Of a stretch of DNA of 64,000 nt, positions 10,108-20,272 are shown in pieces (position 1 is the first letter of the stretch; each line of letters starts with the position of its first letter). The position numbers were made by a program, and so were the translations under genes. Location: the NCBI GenBank assembly GCA_013176395.1, contig JABMLP010000006.1:992001-1056000 (forward strand), written 5' to 3'. This stretch comes from Venturia oleaginea. Lineage: Eukaryota > Ascomycota > Dothideomycetes > Venturiales > Venturiaceae. The notes below the pieces were generated by a model, which was not told the DNA's origin, did no database searches, and was given only the letters and a program-made list of their open reading frames with translations.

Positions 10108-12012
10108 TCAAGAAACAGTTCCATTCTCAGCACGATAATCAGGGTTCGCCCTCGAATTATCCTCAACAGTCTTCGCCTTCTCCCTCTTCTCAGCCTCATC
10201 AGCACTATTCGCAGCCGTACTCCTCGACCTCTCAACCCGAAGCTGATTATCCGATTCTTCGTAATCCATGAGCACCTCACCATTCTTCCCGTAACGACGA
10301 GGCTCACTAGCAGCAATTTTGACAACATCGAAAAGAGGCTTCCAGAAAGAACCGCCAGCTTCACGGTCAGTCTTCTTGAAAATGGAATCCATTTCTTCTA
10401 AGGAACGGTAGGCTGTTTCGGGGTAGAAGAAGTAGACGACCGGGACGATGAAAGCGTTGCTAATATGTGTTAGTTTAAGTGGTGGAGGAATGGCGTGCCG
10501 GAAACTTACATGACGGCGAAGATGATATAGGTCTGATACCCAATTGACGAAAAACTGACAGGCGTAATCATAACAACCACAAAGTTGAAAGCCCAGTTGG
10601 CACTCGTAGCCAACGCATTGGCCGGCGCACGAATCCTCAAGGGCACAATCTCAGCCGGGTAAAGCCAGGTCATTCCCAACCATCCAATGGCAAAGAATGT
10701 GTTGAAGATGAACAAGGTTGTGGCTGCCACGATACCAGCAGCTGTGTTGCCACTGAAGCTGCTGGCGATGGCAAGAACCATCATACTCAAACTCATACCA
10801 ATGGCACCAATAAGCATTAGTTGGCGACGGCCGATTCTTTCGATGGTGAAGACGGGGATGAAAGAAGCGAGGAAGTATTCGGTTCCGTTGCAGGCGGCTA
10901 GGATACGAGAAATGAACCCGCTTAGACCGATTTGCTGTTCGTAAATATTGGCGGCGTAGTAAATAATGAGATTGACACCAGAAATTTGCTGGAACGTCTG
11001 GTTGACATATGCGAGGATTGTTCGGTGGAGATGGCGATTGCCTTCTTTGTCTGATTGAGATGGTTAATACTCCAGTTTCGATTGCAAATTGCCAAGACTT
11101 ACCAGTTGTGAACAGATCCGAGAAAGTTCCTTTGGCCGATTCAAGAACACTATTTTTGATTTCGCTAAACTCGGTATGGATTATAGGATCGTCGCTTCCG
11201 CGGTCGTTAAGCGCAGCGAGCACTTTCAATGCTTCGTCCTCCTTTCCCTTCAAGATCAACCATCGAGGCGATTCTGGCAACTCGAGAATGAAAGCAAGGA
11301 TAATCAGAGCGAAGATGATTTGGAAACCGATTGGGAATCTCCAGGCTATGGTCGATGGTTCCAAGAAACTGAAGCCGAAGTCGATCCAATAGCTCAAGCA
11401 GATACCTCCCGTGATTAAGGCGCCTTCAACCATGACCAGTTGTCCTCTCCGATGACTTTTGGATGTTTCAGATTGCCATGTGGGGACCTGAGAAGTCATC
11501 AGCATAGTATGACTCCCATTAGGTCATCTCTTGCTTACAGTGGATGTATTGATTCCATTGCCAATACCTGTAATGATTCGGCCAACGATGAGATGTTCAA
11601 GATTGACAGCCGAACATTGCAAAGCAGCACCAATGACCATGATGAGGGTACCAAGGAAGATAGCCTTTCTCCGTCCGAGAAGATCGCCGATGAATATGGT
11701 AGTCAAGGCACCAGCGAAGCAGCCAGCATTGTAACTTGCAATTGAGATTCCTTGAATTGTTGAAACATGGTTTTGTCGTGCAAGAGGAGCAGCTTCGACA
11801 TCGATTTCTGGAAACGTCCTCAGAAAAGAGGGTAGGGTGAGTAAACCCCCCATGACACCTTGGTCATAACCAAACAGCCTTGCGACGAGGTCAGCGTGTA
11901 GTTTCGCCAACTTCCTCGATAGAATGACTCACAAAAAGTCCATGCCAGCGATAATTCCAATCGCCATGTTCAGCCTGGAGCCTCGAAGGCCCAGATACCG
12001 CGTACCAAACAT
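10108..12012 (-). CDS. MFS sugar transporter (hexose-type), five exons
   Basis: Exons on the minus strand are 12012-11933, 11878-11539, 11487-11103, 11050-10510 and 10459-10108. The four introns are 50-54 nt with GT-AG ends. The product is 565 residues. It has the sugar-porter signatures in order: LLFGYDQGVMGG in TM1, GDLLGRRKAI after TM2, GRIITGIGNGINTSTVPTWQ, PESPRWLI, QQISGVNLIIYYA in TM7, ERIGRRQLML, and the C-terminal PETAYRSLEEMD replacing PETKG. Twelve membrane segments are expected. The last 80 residues form a charged cytosolic tail. This is a proton symporter or facilitator of the plasma membrane for hexoses or related sugars; the exact substrate cannot be told. It looks intact. Confidence 0.9.
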
Positions 12013-13819
12013 AAGGACTGATTCCAAAACAGCCTTTCTGAGTGAAAACAAATAGGCCCAGAAAGTCCAAGATGGCCAAAAACTCAAATGGGCAAAAAAA
12101 GCTTCTCAAAGACAATGCAGTGAACGATGCAACCTTCATATAGACGCGAGGCTCCAACATGCATGCAATCTCTGCAGACAAGATCATCCTACATTTTCAC
12201 CCGCCATAGACTAATCCAGTTCCTCGTTGAATTCTACACACGCAAAGGACCCTCTGTTGCGGAGTCAGCGAGAGATCCTTCGTGAGCTAGCCTGACTGCT
12301 GGGTGGAGGGTTCGAGGCACCATCACGTCACTGTCTGCACGACTCCCCAGACTTTCCATCAGGTTGGATCTGGCACGGTCGCAAGTCCGATCATGGCGTA
12401 GGAAGATCGCGCTGGAGTTGCCTTTCTGAGCATCCCGTGAACGCTTGGGCCATGAAAGGCAAGGGCGTCTGGCAGGAATACACAGTTGGTTCGTGCTGTC
12501 TTTCGAGGAGTGGTATGTCGCTTCGCCGGTATCAATCTTGGACGCCTTGGAAATTTACTTTACAAACGCGCGGAAGAAGCTTTTGATGTCTGGCGCCACC
12601 TGCTGTAAGCTAATAGGATGGAAAAGATGGATATGATCATACGATTTCTTGGCATCGGACAAGTCACCGGTTCGACACCCACAATCAAAATCCTTGGCGC
12701 ACGGCAGAGGTCCTCTCGGCTGTTTGAACACAGCACGATTCCACCAAGTCCTGTGTAGCTTTTGGAAACTGGAGTCCGAAAAAGTTGGACAATTTGTGGG
12801 TATTTTCGGAAGTATAATGACTATCGTTTGAAAATAGCTGCTCGCGAAAAAAGCAAAGGTGAGAAGGCGGTGGTACATCCAATCATGGCTATTGTTTTTG
12901 AACTTTGTTAGTATCCTGCAATTCACTTTTTAGGATAAGATCGCTTCGGGTAAGTGTTGCGTAGACGCCAGCCCACTACACATCGGAAGAAGATACCTTG
13001 CTGAGTGGCCTGAAGGCCGAAGGGTTTAGTCAACGAAGAGGAAGACTTTTGCGCGAAAGAGCCTTGTCGGAAAGGGAAGTGCTGCATTTCCTTGTATTTT
13101 CCGGCTTTTTATCAAATACTTGTCGCTTTCTGTCCCGAAATTAGATGGAAAATGGAATGCAGAGAAGAACGCCTGGTTCAATCAGCACATGGCTGAGGAA
13201 GAAGTTGAAGATCTGTGGATGAGACCCGCTCTCGTGCTCTTCGCATGTAACAACCCAATTTCCACTTTTCGCATTGCATTTGTCCTCCATTATTCTGATG
13301 TATGATGACATAGTCACTCGGATCGTTGTATTTGTCTGGAAAAGCGGTCAGCCTGCCACATCCGACTTCACATCGCGCTCACCGGCCTCACTTACCGTTC
13401 AGGTCGCACCGTACTTGGGCTGAACGTCTCGGACGTGGGCTTGGGCCTGCTTACGGAACAGCCCGACAGCCATCTCGTTCTGTCTGCGCTCCGCATGGTT
13501 CATTGCCATTTGGTGCAGGTAAGGGAGATACTGTCATTCGGAGAAGACACGGTTGCGAGTAACGGAGGTTGAGCGTTGAATGCGATTGTGGAGGTAGGAG
13601 CTGGAAGGATTCGAAGGTCGCTGACCTAATCGATGCAGGCTGTCATGTGTTGAGCCATGAACCCATCTAATTTCGTACACATAGCGTAAGATTGGCCAGA
13701 ATGACGGGATTTTGAGATCCAGCCAATTCAACCAATATCTCGTACACACATACAGTCACCGAGTTCACTATTGCTGAAAGAAATCAACCATGGTTTTCAA
13801 AGTGAGACACGACCAACCA
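12013..13819. other. Intergenic, 1.8 kb, nothing recognised
   Basis: Only short frames with no recognisable content on either strand. It holds the promoter region of the sugar transporter and the 3' side of the next MFS gene. A tRNA-like T-loop string near 12666 was checked and rejected. Confidence 0.4.
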
Positions 13820-15369
13820 TCACCACTTCTTCCCAATCCTCCCACCGACAAAGACAAAGGCCAAGACGGCCGTAATGCCAACAACAACAGCAAGAACAAT
13901 ATTCATGTTCCCATACCCAATCGAATCTCGTAAAGCCCCACTAACAATCGGCCCCACCGTTAGACCAAGTGAGAAAACCAGAGAATTGAACGAGTAAAGC
14001 TGTGCATATGGACCATTTTCACCGAATGTATCCGGGTTCGCCTTGTCATAGTCCTCAATCACAGCACTCGCTTCCACAATAGCCGGAGACCCGATCACTG
14101 CCATACCGATCCCGCATAACGCTAGTAACCCAGAATAAAGCGCTATATCCCCGCTCTTATCGCTGACGATTTTCTCACCTGGCAGCCGAAGGAGGATAAG
14201 GACAGAGACGAGGTAGCCGAAGCCGATGACGGCGGGGTATTTGGTTCCAAATTTGTCAACTGCCCATCCTGCTACGGGGCCGAGGAGGAGTTAAGGGATA
14301 TCCAAGGCGATGAAGAGGAGACCACTGTTCAACGAGGAGAAATTGAATAGGGATTCGGCTTGGGTTGGGATTGTGGCGTCGAATGTTGCGAGAAGGCTGG
14401 CTTGGACGAAGGCGAGGAGGAGGGCTACTAGGAGGCGAGGGTTTCGGAGACAGTAAAGGATTGGTATCGCACGGATGATGCGAGCTTGGGTTTCAATTGG
14501 GATTTTGTAGGCTTCCAGCTTTTTGTCCCTTTTAAGGAGAAGGCCTGTTCGTTCTGTGGCTTCCTCCTCGTCCGAGTCGTGAGGTGAGGCAATGTCTCGA
14601 GAGCTGTGAGGATGGGAATCTTGGTTGCTCTTTTCGTAACGTCGAGCTACTTTCTTCTCGATGACTAGAACACGCATTATGAAATCGACGCCGAGAATGG
14701 CAGAGCCTATTCCAAACACTCCCCCATATCCTGTTTTGTCGTAGAGAATACCACCTAGGACTGGAGCAAGAAGTTCTCCAACAGAGATGAATGAGAAGAT
14801 CTAGCCATGATCAGCAGTTGTTACTATTCTCGACACGGTGTATCATACCGAACCAATCACTTTCCCAAGATTCTCGGAACCCAAAGTGTCCAATACCATA
14901 GCTAAACCAACCGTCCAAACAACAGCAGCACTGATCCCCTGCAATACTCTCGCAACAACGAGAACAGCGATGCTCTGTCCCACACCCAGCAGTATAGTAG
15001 CACCAAGCAGAGCCGCCAAACCAGCTAAGAATGGGGTCTGTCGAGCACTCGTCTTATCGGCAATCCATCCTGCTGGTATTGAGAAGAGAACACTGGCCCC
15101 AGCGTAGGCTGCCAATAGACCAGATGTATAGGCCTGGACTTTCTCTTGAGGGATGTCGATGCGATCCCGGAGCATGAAGGGGAGAATTGGGACGATTAGG
15201 CCGTAGAGGAAGAGGTCCGTGAAAAGGCCTATTGCCACAGTCGCCTGCAAACCGTTATACTCCACCAATCTCGTCTAGTGTAAGAGATACTCACTATGAT
15301 GAAGGTGGTGTTAGAGCGCCATTTAAGCCCTTTAGGAGGGTGGTCTGAAGAAAAGTTCCAGAGATTCAT
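13820..15369 (-). pseudogene. MFS transporter (DHA1-like) with one in-frame stop
   Basis: Exons on the minus strand are 15369-15295, 15244-14849 and 14800-13820, with introns of 50 and 48 nt. The joined frame has 483 codons. It encodes a 12-TM drug/H+ antiporter-like MFS protein. The first half has FLYGLIVPILPFMLRDR, then AGWIADKTSARQTPF (loop 2-3 motif) and RVLQGISAAVVWTVGLAM. A charged central loop follows (SPHDSDEEEATERTG), and the second half has GPVAGWAVDKFGTKYPA and GPIVSGALRDSIGYGN. Codon 327 is TAA (14293-14291) in the stretch IP-stop-LLLGPVAGW, where a Tyr codon would fit the family. Both halves otherwise look undamaged, so this is a young nonsense mutation, a strain-specific loss or a sequencing error. 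If real, only a six- to seven-helix fragment would be made. Confidence 0.8.
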
Positions 15370-15932
15370 TGTCGCATGTAGTTCTCAGATCCAAGACACT
15401 GACAAGAAGAAGAAGAAGAAGAAGAAGAAGAAGAGCTAATGTGGTACCTGCATGACGGAGCTGAGTGATGACGTTCGTTGCTGAAACGGTAGCTTTTTTT
15501 CGATTTTATCTTACTACACAGGCCTACATATATTTTCAGTTGATATAGATAAAAAAGAACGCAGTGTCCATCAAAATCAAGATGCTTGGTATGAAATGGA
15601 GAACGAAGAAGGTTTGGCCCAAGAATGAAACGAGAAACTTCTGTATATTGAAGCACACTCATTCTCAGCCTGGCCGACGTCCATGGCTTCAGTCTATCTC
15701 GGATTCCTGGAAATGGGGCATATGGTGTATAGTATTAGTGCTTGACCAATTAATGGTTTGTTGATTGATGTTTGGCCATGCTGCACCCATGTTTTCTCCA
15801 TCGTGACCAACGCCTGCTGACTGGATCGCTGTCCGCAAATCTGAGCCGCTTTTAGCCGTTCCCTATCCCTTTCCCCAGCTTTTGTTAAGTACCCACCGAA
15901 ACTCCTCACCAACAACATGTAGACTATCAAAT
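15370..15932. other. Divergent promoter region
   Basis: About 560 bp between the starts of the minus-strand MFS gene and the plus-strand E1-alpha gene. It holds both promoters and an (AAG)10 microsatellite close to the MFS start. Confidence 0.5.
15404..15433. repeat. (AAG)10 microsatellite
   Basis: Ten perfect AAG units lie about 35 bp upstream of the MFS start codon (CTT on its coding strand), in its 5' leader or core promoter. Confidence 0.95.
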
Positions 15933-17360
15933 ATGCTCGCGAGAATACATACGAGGCGAGCAATCGCATCATGCCGCCACACAATCCCTAGACTCGGCTC
16001 ATTGAGACCTCAGAGCAGGTGGAGTTCATCTCAAGCCATCGCGCAGCAGCCATGGTCGGATTCGTGTGTCTGCTCTCGTTATATTGCATTCTAAGACCAG
16101 ATAGCTAACAGATAGACTAGTTTGCACTTTCCTGGCGCCATCCACTCGAAATTCACCACCTCCCTCCATTTCGCTTCTACCCATCCCAAAGATGCCATGC
16201 CCACCTTCAGAATCATGGACGCGGAGGGGCATATTGTCGATTCTTCTCGCGCCCCAATCGATATAGCCCACGAAGAGGTTGTGAAGATGTATCTAGACAT
16301 GCTTACTGTCTCAATCATGGACCCAATAATGCTGCAGGCCCAACGTCAGGGCCGCCTAAGTTTCTACATGAACTCAGCAGGAGAAGAAGGCATAGGAGTA
16401 GGCAGTGCCTCCGCTCTGTCGTCCGAAGACACGATATTCCTTCAATACCGCGAAACAGGCGTGTTTCAATACCGCGGTTTCAAGCTGGAAGAGTTTATGA
16501 ACCAGCTCTTCGCCAACGCAAAAGATTACGGCAGCGGACGTAACATGCCTGTCCACTACGGATCCAAAGCTCTGAACATCCACACTATCTCCTCGCCGTT
16601 GGCAACGCAACTGCCTCAAGCCTCCGGTGCCGCTTACGCTCTCAAAATCCAGCATTTGCAAAATCCCACCATAGAACCGAAGAAAGTGGTAGCATGTTTC
16701 TTTGGCGATGGAGCTGCATCGGAAGGTGACTTCCACGCAGCTCTAAATATTGCCGCTACGAGAGCTTGTCCTGTAATCTTCTTTTGCCGAAACAACGGAT
16801 ACGCAATCAGCACGCCAACACTGGAACAATACCGCGGTGATGGCATCGCTTCTCGTGGTGTGGGCTATGGCATCGACACAATCCGAGTTGATGGAAACGA
16901 TATCTTTGCTGTCAGAGAAGCCACGTTGAAAGCTAGGGAACTGGCATTGACCGGGGAGATGCGACCCGTTCTCATCGAAGCAATGAGTTACCGCGTCTCT
17001 CACCATTCCACGTCCGACGACAGCACGAAATACCGATCCGGCCATGAAATAGAAACGTGGCGGAGGCACGATAACCCCATAACACGGCTCCGAAAATGGA
17101 TGGAGAGGGAAGGTTTGTGGGATGAAACGAGGGAGAAGGAGGCGCAGAATAGAATCAAGAAGGAGGTTATGAAAGCGTTCAACGGGGCGGAGAGAGAGAA
17201 GAGACCGCGGTTGGGGAATCTTTTTAAGGATGTTTATGAAGAGATTACTGAAGAGCAGGGAGAGCAGATGGCGCAGCTGAGGAAGACGATCGAGACGTAT
17301 CCTGATGAATATGATGTCGAGCAATTTGAGGGCGGTTTAGATGGGTTAGATAAGAGGTAG
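15933..17360 (+). CDS. BCKDHA: 2-oxoisovalerate dehydrogenase E1 subunit alpha, mitochondrial
   Basis: Exon 1 is 15933-16063, a 57-nt intron with GCTAAC branch point follows, and exon 2 is 16121-17360. The product is 456 residues. The first 40 residues are rich in Arg, Ser and Ala with almost no acids, a typical mitochondrial presequence. The thiamine-diphosphate motif runs from GDGAASEGDFHAALN (about residue 239) to CRNNGYAIST (about 268). The phosphorylation loop is YRVSHHSTSDDSTKYRS (about 333-349), where the kinase-target serine of this enzyme class lies. With the beta subunit (not in this window) it forms the E1 of the branched-chain keto-acid dehydrogenase complex, which decarboxylates the keto acids of Val, Leu and Ile in the matrix. 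Pyruvate dehydrogenase E1-alpha is less likely because of the HHSTSDD loop. Confidence 0.93.
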
Positions 17361-17549
17361 TAGGGACAATTGGGTAGCAAATGAAGTTATGATTTTGGAA
17401 CCACACATTCCGGTGTACTTTGAGTGCCTCCCGAGATAAGCTGACAATCAATCACGTATACGCCTGATTCCGGGATGTATTCTAGAGTACCGATGTGAAT
17501 AGTAGGTATACTTCTTTTCAACCTCAAAACACTACTTTGGTAAGATATA

Positions 17550-17592
17550 ACGTGTTCCACCACCGAGCTGGTCAACCCATCGAGCTGGTCAA
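17550..17592 (+). repeat. Left terminal inverted repeat of the pogo element
   Basis: It starts ACGTGTTCCACCACCGAGCT. It contains CGAGCTGGTCAA twice, and a third copy follows directly (to about 17607), giving three iterated sites that may be transposase-binding sites. Confidence 0.9.
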
Positions 17593-17646
17593 TCCACCGA
17601 GCTGGTCAGTTTCTGCCAAGACGACCAACTCCCTCATTAACACGAT

Positions 17647-19329
17647 ATGTCTCAACAACAAAATGCGCAATTATCTAACAGAGAAGGCAGAATTCAGCTT
17701 GCCCTTTCTGCCTATAACACCCACCAATTCCGAAGCCTCCGGCGCGCTGCTGAAGCGTTTAATGTACCTCATTCAACATTGACTAGCCGATACAACGGAA
17801 TCACGTATCGCCTAGATACTCGCAACGCCCAACACAAGCTCACTACGACTGAAGAGCAGACACTTGTCCAATACATCCTCGACCTCGATTCGCGAGGATT
17901 CGCGCCCCGGCTGTGTGAGGTGGCAGATATGGCGGATAAACTACTAGGTGTACGCGGTGGAGAGCCAGTAGGGAAAACTGGGCTGAGAAGGTTTATAACG
18001 CGCTCAGATGAGCTCAAGATGGCCTTCAATCGAGCTAAGGATAGGCAGAGGATACTACAGGAAGATCCAGAGATTATTGGCGCGTGGTTCAAGCTCGTTG
18101 CAGACACTAAGGCAAAGTACGGCATCCACGACGAGGATACGCACAACTTTGACGAGATTGGCTTCCAGGTGGGCGTTATTGGGTCAATGAAAGTCGTCAC
18201 AGCTTCTGAAAGACGTACACGGCCTAATTTGATCCAGCCAGGACGATCGCGAGTGGATTACAGTTATCCAGAGCATCTGCGCCGCTGGGTATGCGACCCC
18301 GCCATTCATTATCTACAAAGGACGCGTTCACATCTCTGCGTGGTATGAGGAGGCAGATATACCACGGAATTGGAAGCTCTCGGTCTCTGAGAACGGCTGG
18401 ACAAATAATGCGCTTGGTCTTGAGTGGTTGAAGCACTTTGACGCGTATACAAAGGCGCGTCAAGTGGGGGGTATAGGCTGCTCATCTTGGACGGCCATGA
18501 GAGCCATCTCAACCAGGATTTCAAGGACTACTGCCTCGAACATAAGATCATAACGCTCTGTATGCCACCTCATTCATCGCATATCCTCCAGCCGCTTGAT
18601 GTGGTCTGCTTCTCGCCGTTGAAGTGCAAGTACTCTCAACGAGTTCGAGACTTGGCACGCCGACGCGTCTACCATATCAACAAAGAAGGCTTCCTCCCAG
18701 CCTTCAAAGACGCGTTTTTCGTGTTTACATAAGAGAATTGTCGAAAGGCTTTTGAGATGGTAGGGCTAGTCCCTATCAACGCGGAGGTGGTATTGGATCG
18801 CCTTGAAGTACGGCTACGTACCCCACCAGCACCCCCACCGCAGGAGACGCCGTGGCAGTCGAAGACTCCAAGCAATACTCTTGAATTTGGATCCCAATCC
18901 AAGCTCGTAAGCGAGTCCTTTACTCGGTCACCAGTTACTGCGCAGGCAGGCTTTTCCCAGCTTGTCAAGGGCGCTGAATTGATGCTACACCAAAACGCTC
19001 TACTTGTTGCGCGCAACCGCGAGCTTGAAGAGCAATTGGCAGTAATGACAAAGCGAAAATGGCGCAAAAGGAAGTGGATCCAGCAAGGTGGTACTATAGA
19101 GTATGGGACTGTAGCAGCGCAGGTAGCTGCCGAGGCGTCTGTCGCGCCTCAGGGATCAAAGAAGGCTCGTGGTAGTGGTGGTCAAGAAATAGCCCGACCA
19201 ACTCAACGGCGCTGTAGGAACTGCGGCGCAACTGGGCATAATGCGCGAACTTGTAAAAAAGATATCGAGATATCATCGGAATCAGATAGCAGCACGACGG
19301 ACTTAGAATCTATTGTTAATAGCGATTAA
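17647..19329 (+). pseudogene. Fot1/pogo transposase, broken
   Basis: ATG at 17647. The N-terminal HTH (RSLRRAAEAFNVPHSTLTSR, residues about 29-48) and the CENP-B/Tc5-type HTH (residues about 65-125) are followed by the DDE domain. The catalytic parts are visible as HNFDEIGFQVG (first Asp), LLILDGHESH (second Asp) and PPHSSHILQPLDV, but in different frames. A frameshift near 18240 and another near 18466-18471 (a G run one base short) break the DDE domain. TAA at about 18730 stops the frame after FFVFT, although matching sequence (ENCRKAFEMVGLVP) continues. The C-terminus carries a zinc knuckle, CRNCGATGHNARTC, with the CX2CX4HX4C pattern. Known Fot1-type proteins act by cut-and-paste at TA sites; this copy cannot make a full enzyme. 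Confidence 0.9.
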
Positions 19330-19369
19330 ATTGAAGAGTCGTAACATGAGTTGGTGGTGCCAAGCCTTT

Positions 19370-19412
19370 TTGACCAGTTCGGTGGGTTGACCAGCTCGGT
19401 GGTGGAACACGT
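19370..19412 (-). repeat. Right terminal inverted repeat of the pogo element
   Basis: It is the reverse complement of the left repeat with two mismatches in 43 bp, ends ...GGAACACGT, and contains two copies of the GACCAG(C/T)TCGGTGG box. Confidence 0.9.
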
Positions 19413-20272
19413 TACTCATCTCTACATTATTTCTTCTTCTTCCGGCCAGGCCACAGGATCAAAATCCACCGAAGTGCAAACTCACATCCCCAGCTTTCAT
19501 CACAGGATGCTATTTCTTTTAACGTCAAGAGTTGGAAAGGCTACACGCTGAAATATCAGCCTTTAAGCACACCTCATCCACAATAAACAGTATATTTGCA
19601 TCTAGACTCGGAGCGGGCGGGTGGGAAAGGATGAGCCACATTCGTCGACCGATTTGGAAATCTGGTTTTTATCGTGATTCTCATCTAGGTATTCACCCTT
19701 CCTTCATTCTCTCGAATCCAAAAATCTAGATGCTTCAACGGGCACCTTGCAATCTGTTCTGCTTCTGCCCACATACTCCCTAAATACACCATCACCATCA
19801 CCATCACCATCACCAGCACCAGCACCACACGCAACAATCTACGATTTACAATCTCGAGACCAGCGCCTCGTACCAGTGAGCCCATGCGCCAAAGGAGAAT
19901 CCCAAAAGTGAACCTGAGTTGGATATATGTGAAAAGCCACCCGTTTTACGCCATTGAGCCCACATAAAAAGCGGAGTTTATGGCAAAAATGCAATCAAAT
20001 ACGGAAAAAGGTCGCGCCCCATTCCCATCCTGAAATGAGAGTCGAAATGCTGGGTACCCAGCGTCAATAGGTCGAGCGTGAGCTCCCCGAATCCACGGAC
20101 AACAAAAGCCCGGGGAGTAAAAGTGTATGCTGAGACTGAGCCGTAAATGCGGGCAAAGAGCCGCCGCTCAAAAATGGCGAATGTGTGAATCGCGTGAGCT
20201 TGCTGGCAAAAAGCTGTCGACTCTTCCTCTCTGTCGCCGTCACAAAACACGCCATCGAAGTGTTGATAGCCC
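19413..20272. other. Intergenic, with a short trinucleotide-type repeat
   Basis: No gene seen. A CACCATCACCAT...CAGCACCAGCAC simple-sequence tract lies at about 19790-19830. The rest probably holds the ATG13 3'UTR. Confidence 0.4.

Larger units (their letters stand above)
17550..19412 (+). mobile_element. pogo/Fot1-type DNA transposon, 1863 bp, degraded
   Basis: The element is bounded by 43-bp inverted repeats with two mismatches and flanked by TA on both sides (17548-17549 and 19413-19414), as expected for the Tc1/mariner/pogo superfamily. It carries one transposase gene with several lesions. It lies 190 bp downstream of the E1-alpha gene. Confidence 0.9.

Noticed and set aside
12655..12690. 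tRNA-like T-loop string (GGTTCGACACCC)
   Set aside because: The flanking bases cannot form the 5-bp T stem and no matching acceptor or anticodon arms are found.
13326..13562. 78-codon plus-strand frame between the MFS genes
   Set aside because: Low-complexity Arg/His/Pro composition, no motif and no start support.
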